A stretch of 64,000 nucleotides of DNA, from NCBI RefSeq assembly GCF_002909255.1, contig NZ_PIOB01000004.1, positions 496,001 through 560,000 on the forward strand, in the 5' to 3' direction. The notes beneath the pieces were generated by a model. That model was not told the origin of the DNA, ran no database searches, and was given only the letters and a program-made list of their open reading frames with translations. The translations under genes and the position numbers were made by a program. Positions 46,599-55,305 of this stretch are shown here, one piece after another. The stretch comes from Arenibacter hampyeongensis. Its GTDB lineage: Bacteria > Bacteroidota > Bacteroidia > Flavobacteriales > Flavobacteriaceae. The number at the start of each line of letters is the position of its first letter. Within the stretch, counting starts at the first letter, position 1.

Positions 46599-47792
46599 TT
46601 AAAATATTTCAAAAACAGTTAGTATACTCTTTACTCCCAATATTACGGATAAAAGAATAATGATAATACCCAATATATTTTGGAATTGGGTATTCCGATA
46701 TTCCCGCATTACTGTTTTTCGATTTACGATCCATAGTAGGAAGACAGCGATAATTGGTAATAGCATTCCATTGGCCACTTGGGCAAATTTGATGATTTCC
46801 AAGGGTTTTATTCCTGTAGACATGAACAGTACTCCCATCAATATGATAACCATCCAAACAGACTTGAACCTTACATCCTTCATAGTAGTATTCCATCCAA
46901 AACAGCTATTGGCCACATAAGCGGCTGCCAATGGGGCGGTTATTGCAGAGGTTGTTCCGGCAGCAAATAGTCCTATTCCCATAAAATATCTGGCACTGTC
47001 CCCGTACAACGGTTCCAAGCCCTGGGCCATATCCAAAATATTGGTAATTTCCTTGGAAGGTATGGAGGTTGCGGTAACCATTACAGCCATTGATACCAAA
47101 CCGCCCAAAACGATGGACACAACGGTATCCCTTTTAGCCTCCTTCAAGTTAGCTGTGGATTTCCATTTTTCACTAACAAGGGAAGTATGTAAAAATAAAT
47201 TATAAGGTACCACGGTAGTTCCAACCAAAGCTATGATGGTCAAAATACTATCCTTTGGAACTTTTGGAGTAAATAGACCATTTAATATGGCTGAAATATC
47301 GGGTTTTGTAATTATGGCTGTTAATATAAAAGATAAGCTCATGATTACTACCAAGCCAATAAATACTTTTTCCAATATTTTATAATTGCCAAAAAACAAC
47401 AGTAAAAAGGCAAAGAGACCAATGACCAGAGGATAAAAACTAAGGTATTCTTGCCCAAAAATGGCCGCCAGCCCCAAAGAAGCCCCTCCAATATTACCTC
47501 CTTCATAAGCAGCATTACCTATAACTATTGCAGATAAAATTAAGCCCAACACTAAAATCTTTATCCAACCAACCGCTATTTCTTCCTTTATGACATGTGC
47601 CAGACCTTTTTGGGTAACAATTCCCAATCTTACGGCCATTTGCTGTAAGACTACAGTAGCCACAATAGAGAGTAACATTGCCCATAGAAGGGAATATCCA
47701 AATTGTACCCCGGCAATAGAGCATACGGTAACGGTTCCAGGGCCAATAAAGGCTGCCGCTACCAAAACCCCGGGCCCCATTGTTCTAAACAT
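46599..47792 (-). CDS. Nramp family transporter, pyroglutamate operon member
   Basis: 397 residues with about eleven membrane segments. The Nramp TM1 region reads GPGVLVAAAFIGPGTVTVCSIAGVQFGYSLLWAM: where metal-transporting Nramps have DPGN, here it is IGPGT, lacking the Asp and Asn metal ligands. TM6-like SDIA region is AAGTTSAITAPLAAAYV and likewise lacks the Met of metal transporters. B. subtilis ycsG, an Nramp-like gene, also sits beside ycsF (pxpA). A proton-coupled uptake system for 5-oxoproline or a related organic acid is more likely than Mn2+ transport; that is inference. Confidence 0.88.
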   Translation of the reverse strand: MFRTMGPGVLVAAAFIGPGTVTVCSIAGVQFGYSLLWAMLLSIVATVVLQQMAVRLGIVTQKGLAHVIKEEIAVGWIKILVLGLILSAIVIGNAAYEGGNIGGASLGLAAIFGQEYLSFYPLVIGLFAFLLLFFGNYKILEKVFIGLVVIMSLSFILTAIITKPDISAILNGLFTPKVPKDSILTIIALVGTTVVPYNLFLHTSLVSEKWKSTANLKEAKRDTVVSIVLGGLVSMAVMVTATSIPSKEITNILDMAQGLEPLYGDSARYFMGIGLFAAGTTSAITAPLAAAYVANSCFGWNTTMKDVRFKSVWMVIILMGVLFMSTGIKPLEIIKFAQVANGMLLPIIAVFLLWIVNRKTVMREYRNTQFQNILGIIIILLSVILGVKSILTVFEIF

Positions 47793-47793
47793 A

Positions 47794-48909
47794 TTATTTA
47801 GCCTTGTTTAATGCATATAATGCAAAACTTCCCAACCAATGGGTTCCACTATAATTGTCGTCGACAATGTTGGGAAGGGAGTAATTTACATGCGCGGTAG
47901 CAATTTGTTTTAAGTGGGAGTATTCTGGAAGTGTATCGGCAATTCCGTACAAACACCAGGCCCTACTAAAATTGAGTCCATCCAAATGCACCAATTTTCC
48001 ATCAGATCTGTCCGAAACCCTTCCTGGTTCCAGAGTAAATTGAACACTTTTCAATTGAGGCAAAAATTTATCCAGCCATATTTTAAATTTTTCCCGGCCG
48101 TAAATTTTTCTGACCAGATTGGCCTCCTCCAAGCAAGGCGATAAAAAATCGAATCCACTAGGTTCCCAAGTTATAGGACAACTGGCATCATTTTCATAAA
48201 AACGTGCTAAACTGGATATGATGACATTTTTTAAAGCATCGTCCTCCATTACAACGGCATAATCCCATGCCATGGAAAGTCCGAATGCGGTATTGGAATG
48301 TTCCCCTACCCTAATGGGATAATTTAACTTTGGTAAAAAATCAATATATGAGGCTACTATGTAATCTGTTAATGGCTGCAGATTAACCTCCAAATCACGG
48401 GCCAAGGGATCGTTCCAAGTGTGCAGTTCTTCCGCTAATTTAAGTATCCACGCCCAACCATAAGTACGTTCATATGTTTTATTACCTTCCATATTAAAGT
48501 AGGCCACCTCCCCTGCTATATTTTCCTTGGAAATATTTTCAACCAACTTATTGCGGATTGTGGAAGCCTGATTTAAACTTGGGAACTGTTTTAACAGTGA
48601 AACCAAGGACCAATGTCCATGGACAGATGAATGCCAGTCATAACAGCCATAAAAAGCTGGGTGTAAATGCCGGGGGCCTCCCAAATGCGTGGAATCTTGA
48701 AGGGATTGGTTTAATTTGTTGGGATATTCCGATTGCAAGCATTCCAGAGGTAATCGCACCAAACGGTTGGCCTCATTAAAAGTAAGTTCCGGTTTGATCA
48801 AAGGGATATCTTCTATTGGAGCTGTCCTTTGTTGGTCCTTACAGCCCATAAGAAGGACAAATACAAAAGAAGTTGAACCAATTGATTTCAGTATTGTTCT
48901 AAAGTCCAT
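47794..48909 (-). CDS. DUF2891 family lipoprotein
   Basis: 371 residues from ATG 48909, chosen because MDFRTILKSIGSTSFVFVLLMGC gives a lipoprotein signal (lipobox LMGC); a longer frame adds an unlikely 16-residue prefix. DUF2891 pattern: LECLQSEYPNKLNQSLQD, HPAFYGCYDWHSSVHGHWSLVSLL, TYGWAWILKLAEELHTW, EHSNTAFGLSMAWDYA. Mostly helical, compatible with an alpha/alpha barrel. Function is unknown. It is the first gene of the pyroglutamate operon, 1 base before the Nramp gene, which suggests a periplasmic job linked to pyroglutamate release. Confidence 0.88.
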   Translation of the reverse strand: MDFRTILKSIGSTSFVFVLLMGCKDQQRTAPIEDIPLIKPELTFNEANRLVRLPLECLQSEYPNKLNQSLQDSTHLGGPRHLHPAFYGCYDWHSSVHGHWSLVSLLKQFPSLNQASTIRNKLVENISKENIAGEVAYFNMEGNKTYERTYGWAWILKLAEELHTWNDPLARDLEVNLQPLTDYIVASYIDFLPKLNYPIRVGEHSNTAFGLSMAWDYAVVMEDDALKNVIISSLARFYENDASCPITWEPSGFDFLSPCLEEANLVRKIYGREKFKIWLDKFLPQLKSVQFTLEPGRVSDRSDGKLVHLDGLNFSRAWCLYGIADTLPEYSHLKQIATAHVNYSLPNIVDDNYSGTHWLGSFALYALNKAK

Positions 48910-48992
48910 TATTTTGGTTTGAAGTAGTGAATGTGTAAATATATATGGATAATACAAAATGGGGAAGTATATTCATATTTTATAGAACAAGT

Positions 48993-49046
48993 AGTTTAAA
49001 AAGTAGGTAGTTCATCTAAAAAGTTGCAGTTCGTCTAAAAGTTGGC
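48993..49046. repeat. Three degenerate tandem repeats, possible regulator-binding array
   Basis: AGTTTAAAAAGTAGGT (48993-49008), AGTTCATCTAAAAAGTTGC (49009-49027) and AGTTCGTCTAAAAGTTGGC (49028-49046): the last two are nearly identical 19-base units head to tail. They lie in the divergent region between the DUF2891-pxp operon and the gene at 49126. Direct repeats at about two helical turns are the type bound by LytTR or OmpR-like regulators. Confidence 0.5.
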
Positions 49047-49125
49047 CTTTTTGGATAACACCAATATAATAATCCAAAAATATTACGGTTATAATAGTCC
49101 CAAATTAAATTTTTAACCTACTTGA

Positions 49126-49572
49126 ATGACATGTTTAGATTGTAACAAAGAGCTTAGTTATCTTGACCATAAAAGCGCAATGGATCTTTTAGGAATAGAG
49201 CTTTGTGCGAAGCATAAAAGCAGAATGGAAAAGCTAATTAAACTCAAAAGGACCCCCAAAGAAGCCATACAATTATACTATGGTTTAAAAAACGCAGGTG
49301 TAAATCCAATGCTCGAATGGTGGGATGGAAAAAAATCAGTGGATATTGCTATATCTAGGGTAAAACTTAATATAGAAATCGACACCGAATACCAATCCAT
49401 TACCCATGAACAAGCTATCAACGATTTGGAAGAAGCCATGCATTCTTTTAAAAATGGATTTACCACCATTCGTATCCCCCATGTACTCATTAAATATTAT
49501 TTAAAGGAAACCGTAAACAATATTTTAGGGATTATGGACGGACTTAAGGCCAATATTAAGGCACTGAGTTAG
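49126..49572 (+). CDS. Zinc-ribbon protein with an endonuclease-like domain
   Basis: 148 residues. N-terminus is a metal-binding knot (CLDC at 3-6, then CAKH about residues 27-30). After a helical linker, residues about 60-145 read EWWDGKKSVDIAISRVKLNIEIDTEYQSITHEQAINDLEEAMHSFKNGFTTIRIPHVLI, which resembles the DUF559/VSR-like endonuclease fold (conserved D, E and the strand TIRIP), although the catalytic set is not certain. Related small proteins occur in many Flavobacteriaceae. Function unknown; DNA or RNA binding is plausible. Confidence 0.7.
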   Translation: MTCLDCNKELSYLDHKSAMDLLGIELCAKHKSRMEKLIKLKRTPKEAIQLYYGLKNAGVNPMLEWWDGKKSVDIAISRVKLNIEIDTEYQSITHEQAINDLEEAMHSFKNGFTTIRIPHVLIKYYLKETVNNILGIMDGLKANIKALS

Positions 49573-49662
49573 TGATACGTTGGGGAAATGTCTTTTCAAG
49601 GAAGGACAAGGGTAATTCGGATAATATATAACTGTAACTCCCTGAATCTTAAAAACCATCTT

Positions 49663-50202
49663 ATGGAAACAGAAAAGAAGATTTTAAGAACACCTTTAAG
49701 AATTGCCATTTCCCTACTTATTGTTGGTTTTGTCTGCAAAATTCTACATTTCCCAAATATTGCCAATCCCATCATAATCCTCTCACTTTTGGCAATAGGT
49801 ATATTGTATGGGTTGCGATTTTGGAAAAAACGCAAAAAGGGTTTCCTGGAATACAACAAATTGGTTCTGGTTACTGCATGGTCCTTTAACGGAATTTTTA
49901 AAATCCTAAATCTATCCCATAATGAATTTTTTCAGCTTATTGGTAGTCTGGCCTTTATTGTCTGGATAATCATGGAGGGCACAACTTATCTCATTGATGA
50001 TAAGGACGACAATAGAAGTGACATAGCATACTTCATTTGGAATACCATGATGATAATTGGGATATTGGCCATTATAATTGGAAGCCTTACCAAAATATTG
50101 GAATGGGAATATTCTATACCTACCCTAATTACCGGGTTTATTCTCGTTACGGCATATGTTTTAAAAGACCTATTGTTGCATACATATCAGAAAAAGGAAT
50201 AG
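49663..50202 (+). CDS. GldL-like membrane protein
   Basis: 179 residues from ATG 49663 (METEKKILRTPLRI); a longer frame from 49588 looks unnatural. About five membrane segments. The motif GFVCKILHFPN after TM1 and FNGIFKILNLSHN, SLTKILEWE later are versions of the GldL signature (G-x-x-x-KI-x-H/x-P) repeated in the gliding motor protein GldL, but the protein lacks the long GldL cytoplasmic tail. It is therefore a stand-alone relative of unknown function, not the motor itself. Confidence 0.72.
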   Translation: METEKKILRTPLRIAISLLIVGFVCKILHFPNIANPIIILSLLAIGILYGLRFWKKRKKGFLEYNKLVLVTAWSFNGIFKILNLSHNEFFQLIGSLAFIVWIIMEGTTYLIDDKDDNRSDIAYFIWNTMMIIGILAIIIGSLTKILEWEYSIPTLITGFILVTAYVLKDLLLHTYQKKE

Positions 50203-50597
50203 AAGGTATTGCCCAATTTGATCTTATTATTTTTTAGTTAGATCGATGAATGCCAATTCTTGTGACCATCAGTTTTGAATATCATATCCATGAAATTTAT
50301 AGTCTGTTTCAAATAAGGTCCTTGATTTAGATAAAATCTTCATTACCCATTTCGTAATCGAGGTATGGCTGAAAATATTATTTTTTCAAATCCAATAGAC
50401 CAGGCAATCGTAATAAAATCAATGACCAGATTCCTTCAACTAAACTGAAATAATTCATATAAAATAATTTCAAGGTTAAAAAAGTACTTCCGTAATTTTT
50501 CTTATTAATTCACATTAAAGAACTTTTATTACAAGCGTTCCTTTATTCCATGGATATTTCAAATTTTTGTCTTATTTTCTCTGTTAAATTGGGAACC
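50203..50597. other. Intergenic gap before the Gfo/Idh gene
   Basis: 395 bases with no supported gene. A 27-codon frame occurs at 50365-50448 but has no other support. No clear promoter box or terminator stem was seen. Confidence 0.4.
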
Positions 50598-51686
50598 ATG
50601 GAAAAACAAAGACGAGTATTTATTCAAAAGGCGGGTATAATTGCAGCGGCTAGTGCAATTACACCACAAATATTATTCTCTGCCAATAGGACGCAAAATA
50701 AAAAGTTGGGGGTAGCCCTTGTAGGATTGGGGTACTATAGCACCGATCTTCTTGCCCCTGCCCTGCAACTGACCAACAATTGTGAATTAAGGGGCATTGT
50801 TACCGGGAGTCCTGAAAAAATCCCTGTATGGAAGGAAAAATACGGGATAAAGGATAAGAATATCTACAATTATAAAAATTTTGATAGTATCGCGAACAAC
50901 CCTGATATAGATGTGGTTTATGTAGTCTTGCCGCCTTCCATGCATGCAGAGTACACTATAAGGGCCGCAAAGGTGGGTAAACATGTTTGGTGTGAAAAGC
51001 CTATGGCGCACTCAGTGGCAGATTGTGAAGCTATGATCAAGGCTTGCAAGGACAATAAAGTGAAACTGGCCATTGGGTATCGTTGCCAGCACGACCCCAA
51101 TATTCAGGCCTATATGAAAGTAGGAAAGGAAAGGCCATTTGGTAAAGTTAGAATGGTGACCTCAGCGGCAGGATATTTTGATGGACGGACCAACCATTGG
51201 AAACAAAACAAGAATTTAGGCGGCGGGGTAATGGGCGATATGGGGGTTTATGCGCTACAGGGTGCCAGATTGGCCACTGGTGAGGAACCCATCTCCGTAT
51301 TGGCACAGGCCTCCACTACCCGACCAGAAATTTATCACGAGGTTGAGGAAACTATGATGTTTCAATTGGAATTTCCCAGTGGTGCCCGGGCATCCTGTCA
51401 AACAAGTTTTGGCATCAATATGAACCATCTACAGGTAAACTACGAAAAAGGTTGGTTAAAAATGGAACCGCACTCCTCCTATAATGGTAATAATGGAAGC
51501 ATGTCCGATGGTACCATTATAAAGTTTTCCATTCCCAGCCAGCAAGCTAAACAAATGGATGAGGATGCTATGGCCATCATGAACAAGACCGATTTATTGG
51601 TTCCTGGAGAAGAAGGACTTCGGGATATTCGTGTTGTTGAGGCCATCTACAAATCGGCTGCACAGAATTGTGTGGTTAAATTGTAG
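50598..51686 (+). CDS. Gfo/Idh/MocA family oxidoreductase, Tat-exported
   Basis: 362 residues from ATG 50598, where a Tat-type signal begins (MEKQRRVFIQKAGIIAAASA); an upstream ATG at 50550 would bury it. After the signal, the Rossmann motif VALVGLGYYS and the family motif WCEKPMAHSVADCEAMI (EKP) are followed by the alpha/beta C-terminal domain (GGGVMGDMGVYALQGARLATGEEP). Similar to glucose-fructose oxidoreductase; it would act in the periplasm with tightly bound NADP on a sugar. Substrate unknown. Confidence 0.9.
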   Translation: MEKQRRVFIQKAGIIAAASAITPQILFSANRTQNKKLGVALVGLGYYSTDLLAPALQLTNNCELRGIVTGSPEKIPVWKEKYGIKDKNIYNYKNFDSIANNPDIDVVYVVLPPSMHAEYTIRAAKVGKHVWCEKPMAHSVADCEAMIKACKDNKVKLAIGYRCQHDPNIQAYMKVGKERPFGKVRMVTSAAGYFDGRTNHWKQNKNLGGGVMGDMGVYALQGARLATGEEPISVLAQASTTRPEIYHEVEETMMFQLEFPSGARASCQTSFGINMNHLQVNYEKGWLKMEPHSSYNGNNGSMSDGTIIKFSIPSQQAKQMDEDAMAIMNKTDLLVPGEEGLRDIRVVEAIYKSAAQNCVVKL

Positions 51687-51776
51687 TTCAGGGGTTGTTT
51701 TAGCTAGGAAATCATCGGTTAACTGTTACTTTAATGGGTTTTACGTAATTGTAGGATTTTACTTTCATAGAGGATT

Positions 51777-51803
51777 TTGACCCTTAGTCCGACTTAGGGT
51801 CAA
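51777..51803. repeat. 27-bp near-perfect inverted repeat
   Basis: Arms of 13 bases (TTGACCCTTAGTC at 51777-51789 and GACTTAGGGTCAA at 51791-51803) around a single C, with one mismatched pair. It lies 90 bases after the Gfo/Idh stop. As DNA it resembles an operator for a dimeric regulator; as RNA it could be a hairpin with a 5-base loop, but the T-run (AATTTTTG) comes only about 10 bases later, so it is a poor terminator. Confidence 0.5.
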
Positions 51804-51883
51804 GTTGTCGAATTTTTGTTCCATACATGGGTAACAAAATCCTTTTCCTGTTGATTTAGGGTTTTATATATAAACCCGATATT

Positions 51884-51976
51884 ATGAAGGAAAATACCAC
51901 ATTAATCGATTTTTTATTTTATTTCTTTTGCGCCCTATGCTTTTCTTGGGCCTTGTATGTGCTATTCTTAGGCTAA
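51884..51976 (+). CDS. Possible 30-residue membrane microprotein
   Basis: ATG 51884 to TAA 51974-51976. The product is a short polar start (MKENTTLID) followed by one hydrophobic segment of about 20 residues ending VLFLG, rich in Phe, Leu and Cys. It is preceded by an inverted repeat GGGTTT/AAACCC (51859-51877) and the 27-bp palindrome. No family recognised; such a frame can also arise by chance. The remaining gap to 52050 is empty. Confidence 0.35.
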   Translation: MKENTTLIDFLFYFFCALCFSWALYVLFLG

Positions 51977-52050
51977 AGTTCAGGGCTCTGGGTAAATATA
52001 GGCAATACACAACTTGAAAGCATGGCCGGACGTAGTTTGCTATTATAGGC

Positions 52051-52878
52051 CTAATTATGAATTTTCATAAATTCAATGGCATATCTTTCGCCCATAACCC
52101 TTTGCGCTTCTGAATTAAAGTGAACTTTATCGCCTTTTTCTTTTAGGTCCTGGGTATTGATCATCCCTGCATTCGGATCTGTGGAAACATAGTATTTTAT
52201 GTGGTCATTAATCTTCGACCACATTGGATTGGTCGAATAACTGCCCAGTTGTCCTATTACAACGGTTGCCTCTTGGTTCATAATGATTTTTCTGAATTGA
52301 TAGAACAACTCCGATAATTTGATTTGGTATAATGGAGCCTCCTTGGTTTTGGCATCACTTTCACCCTGATGCCAAAGAATCCCATTTACTGTCCCAAAAC
52401 GCATTCCCAATTCCGCTTTTTCTTTAAAATTGGTGAATAATTTAACTTCCCTATGGATGGAATCGTTTAACCATTGTGAAATTGAGCTTCCCCCTACCGC
52501 AGTGGGAATTATGAGCACCGATATACTGTCCGGGATATGCTTGATGAGAGACTTGCCGAATGAAAGACCACTGTCCAAACCGCTCATTGATGGTTCATAA
52601 AAATGTAACGGCTCCTTGGCATATATCATATCGCCTTGTTTATTTATGGTGTATACCCTTGTATTGGGAACGGTGTCCTGTGGTTCTACTAACCCACGAC
52701 CGGCCATATTGGATTGTCCGGCGAGAATAAAAACCCATAAATTTTGTTTTTTAGGAATATTTTCAACCGGCAATTCAACTTTTGGGAAAAATTGGGTCCT
52801 ATCGTCTTTGTGCTGACCATTACACCAGGAAAACATGGCAAGTATCAGTATGGAAAGGAGAATTTTTTTAGTGGGCAT
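52051..52878 (-). CDS. Sialate O-acetylesterase-like exported protein
   Basis: 275 residues with a short signal (LLSILILAMFSWCNGQ). The SGNH/DUF303 domain begins WVFILAGQSNMAGRG, with the catalytic Ser in GQSNM; GTVNGILWHQGESDA and the late VHFNSEAQRVMGERYA supply the block III and catalytic Asp/His positions. It should remove acetyl groups from sugars outside the cytoplasm, consistent with carbohydrate use by marine Bacteroidetes. No polysaccharide utilisation genes flank it. Confidence 0.87.
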   Translation of the reverse strand: MPTKKILLSILILAMFSWCNGQHKDDRTQFFPKVELPVENIPKKQNLWVFILAGQSNMAGRGLVEPQDTVPNTRVYTINKQGDMIYAKEPLHFYEPSMSGLDSGLSFGKSLIKHIPDSISVLIIPTAVGGSSISQWLNDSIHREVKLFTNFKEKAELGMRFGTVNGILWHQGESDAKTKEAPLYQIKLSELFYQFRKIIMNQEATVVIGQLGSYSTNPMWSKINDHIKYYVSTDPNAGMINTQDLKEKGDKVHFNSEAQRVMGERYAIEFMKIHN

Positions 52879-52904
52879 AGGGTTATTGACTTTACTGAGC
52901 TTCC

Positions 52905-52912
52905 CAAAGATA
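52905..52912 (-). promoter_or_regulatory. Candidate -7 box for the acetylesterase gene
   Basis: CAAAGATA on the plus strand is TATCTTTG on the minus strand, matching TAnnTTTG, 27 bases before the ATG. The OsmC gene ends only 12 bases further, so the box lies between the two minus-strand genes. Confidence 0.38.
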
Positions 52913-52923
52913 AGTTGAAATTT

Positions 52924-53394
52924 TCACTCAGCTGATATTTGGGGTTTATGATTAATTTTGAAATTGCAGGAATTGGCTATAAAGCACATTTTATGGGCTT
53001 CTATATGGAGTTGGCTTGCCTTCTCGATCAATTTGGAATCCGTTATTTTGATTATAGGGTTTAGTGTAACTTCCTTAAATTGTCCACTCCCGTTAGCTGT
53101 TTCTTCCATTAATCCAACAGCCTCATCCGAATATTCCGTGACCACTATTTTATTTATTGCACATAAATGAAGATACCAAAGCATATGACAGGCAGAGATG
53201 GAGGAAACCAGCAAATCCTCTGGATTATACCTTTTCCCATCCCCAGAGAAAGCAGCATCGGACGATCCTTTAATTGGACTATGTTTACCTGGACACAAGA
53301 TGTCATAGTTTCTGTTATAGGATTTAGGGTCCGTAGTGCCTTTTCCCTCATTTCCTGTCCATTGGACCGTGGTATGGTATAGATGATTTTTCAT
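52924..53394 (-). CDS. OsmC family peroxiredoxin-like protein
   Basis: 156 residues. OsmC pattern with the resolving motif LLVSSISACHMLWYLHLC containing one active Cys; a second Cys lies earlier (ILCPGKHSPIKGSSDAAFSGDGKRYNPED) in place of the usual position in front of the domain. Members reduce organic hydroperoxides with dihydrolipoamide or thiols. Whether the second Cys position permits full activity cannot be judged. Single gene. Confidence 0.87.
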   Translation of the reverse strand: MKNHLYHTTVQWTGNEGKGTTDPKSYNRNYDILCPGKHSPIKGSSDAAFSGDGKRYNPEDLLVSSISACHMLWYLHLCAINKIVVTEYSDEAVGLMEETANGSGQFKEVTLNPIIKITDSKLIEKASQLHIEAHKMCFIANSCNFKINHKPQISAE

Positions 53395-53649
53395 TTTAAA
53401 AGTGGTTTGTGATTATGTCAGCCGCCCACAATATATAGAATTATTTAAGTGGTTGTTTATGGTTTTATTTTTTTGGAATGGCACCATCCCGGATTACTGG
53501 ATTAGCTGACATCCGAATGTTCGGGCATAACAAGCTGGAAATTAGTGTTAAAAAGTAGGGTGTAAATAAGAAATTGTGCTTTTTGTCCGTTATTTAAGTA
53601 TATCATCCTATATTTAAGTCGTCTAAATGCTATAATAAATTTCACCCCA

Positions 53650-54954
53650 ATGAATAGAAGCAAAGTCTTAATAGGAACTTCACTTATAATCCTAGCCCTA
53701 TTTGCCCTTATTTTCAGTGCTTTTAAGCCTGAAGAAAAGCCTAATCCCAAAGTGGCCATTGCAACTATTAATAAGCAAAAAGATGTATTAGGTAGTCACG
53801 GGACAGTTCTTTATAAAAAACATCAGGAGGAATTGGAGGCCGCTGTAAAAGCCTACTTTGAAAAAGCCATCGCCGAAGGTGATATTGTTGGTGCTGGAGT
53901 TAGTATTGTAAAAAAGGATTCCATTGTAATTTCTGATGGTTATGGCAAAAGAAAAATAAATTCTGATGCAGTTGTTGATGGAGGGACCGTATTTAGACTG
54001 GGGTCGTTATCCAAAGGATTTGCAGGGGTATTGGCCTCAGAATTAAAGGATGAAGGCAAATTACATTGGGAGGATAAGGTAAGCGATTTTATTCCTGAAT
54101 TTCGATTGGGAGATACTAATAATACCAATAAAATTACCCTTGCCAATATTTTATCACACACCTCTGGCACGCCCTATCACAGTTACACCAATCTTGTTGA
54201 GGCTGGACTATCGTTACAGGATATCGCCAAGCGCTTTATGGCGGTTAAGCCAATAAGTGAACCTGGATCCATGTATAGCTATCAGAATGCCATGTTTGCC
54301 CTTTGTGGGGAAATGATTAATAAAGTAACTGGACAGGATATCGATGCGGTTTTGACCAATACCTTTTTTAATCCTTTGGGAATGTGTTCCACTTCTATGG
54401 ACTATGAAACCCTTTCGCGTATGGAAAATGTGGCTATGCCCCATTCCAAAAGCCGAAACAACTGGAAAACATTACCACTCTCGGACAATTATTACAACGC
54501 TATTGCAGCCGGGGGTATCAGCGCCAGCTCAGTGGATATGGCCAAATGGATGCGGTTTTTATTAGGATATAATCCGGAGTTAATGACCAAAAATGCCTTG
54601 GCTGAAACTTTTACCCCGTTTATAGAGATTAAAGGGGAAAGTAAGTATTACCAGCGTTGGCCTGGACACACAACCTCCTACTACGGTTTTGGATGGAGGA
54701 TCCATAAATTTGTGGAGAACGGCTCCAACAATGAAAAGACAATTTGGCATCACGGTGGGAGTGTAAACAATTACAGAAATGAAATTGCGATCTATCCCGA
54801 AGCGGAACTTGGCATCTGTGTGCTGTTGAGCAACAACAGCAAAATTGCCAAAAACGTAATTCCTGACCTTTACCAAATAGTAAAGGATGTTTATACTCCA
54901 AAAGATCATTTACTTGCACTACATAAGGACAATAAACTTGACCATAACTATTGA
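53650..54954 (+). CDS. Serine hydrolase, class C beta-lactamase family
   Basis: 434 residues with an N-terminal membrane anchor or signal (MNRSKVLIGTSLIILALFALIFSAF). The catalytic S-x-x-K is in LGSLSKGFAG, the Y-x-N equivalent in MYSYQNAMF and the KTG-equivalent HHGGS in TIWHHGGSVNNYRNEI. A penicillin-binding/beta-lactamase fold with a peptidase or esterase role is likely; true beta-lactamase activity is not implied. Monocistronic. Confidence 0.9.
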   Translation: MNRSKVLIGTSLIILALFALIFSAFKPEEKPNPKVAIATINKQKDVLGSHGTVLYKKHQEELEAAVKAYFEKAIAEGDIVGAGVSIVKKDSIVISDGYGKRKINSDAVVDGGTVFRLGSLSKGFAGVLASELKDEGKLHWEDKVSDFIPEFRLGDTNNTNKITLANILSHTSGTPYHSYTNLVEAGLSLQDIAKRFMAVKPISEPGSMYSYQNAMFALCGEMINKVTGQDIDAVLTNTFFNPLGMCSTSMDYETLSRMENVAMPHSKSRNNWKTLPLSDNYYNAIAAGGISASSVDMAKWMRFLLGYNPELMTKNALAETFTPFIEIKGESKYYQRWPGHTTSYYGFGWRIHKFVENGSNNEKTIWHHGGSVNNYRNEIAIYPEAELGICVLLSNNSKIAKNVIPDLYQIVKDVYTPKDHLLALHKDNKLDHNY

Positions 54955-55305
54955 AAAGAGCTTATCTGCATCTTTTAAAATTTAAGTTGTACAATTCAAT
55001 ATCACCTTTCTGAATGTCCATTTTAAGGTTCAACCCCCTTTGCGCAGCATTAGGCTTCCATTGTGCATAAAATTCTTAATTTATTTTAGATTTACTATCT
55101 TAGACTTATTACCATTTAATACACCCAAGCCCAACCTGGTAGTATTGTATATGAGCCAAACATTTCCATTATACAATCGCCTGATCAATTAACTTTTTTT
55201 GTTTTAAAAATTAAGGGTTTTCTGGCGGTTAATTGAAATGGTTGTATAGGGTTTATATTTCCATAGCACGATAGGATTTATTAAATTTAATTAAGTATAT
55301 AGATT
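54955..55305. other. Intergenic gap before the SGNH-like gene
   Basis: 351 bases. I found no gene, tRNA, promoter match or strong hairpin in it on either strand. Confidence 0.45.

Noticed and set aside
46599-47792. Annotation of the Nramp gene as a manganese transporter (mntH)
   Set aside because: The DPGN metal-binding motif of TM1 is replaced by GPGT and the operon is for pyroglutamate, so a metal role is not supported.
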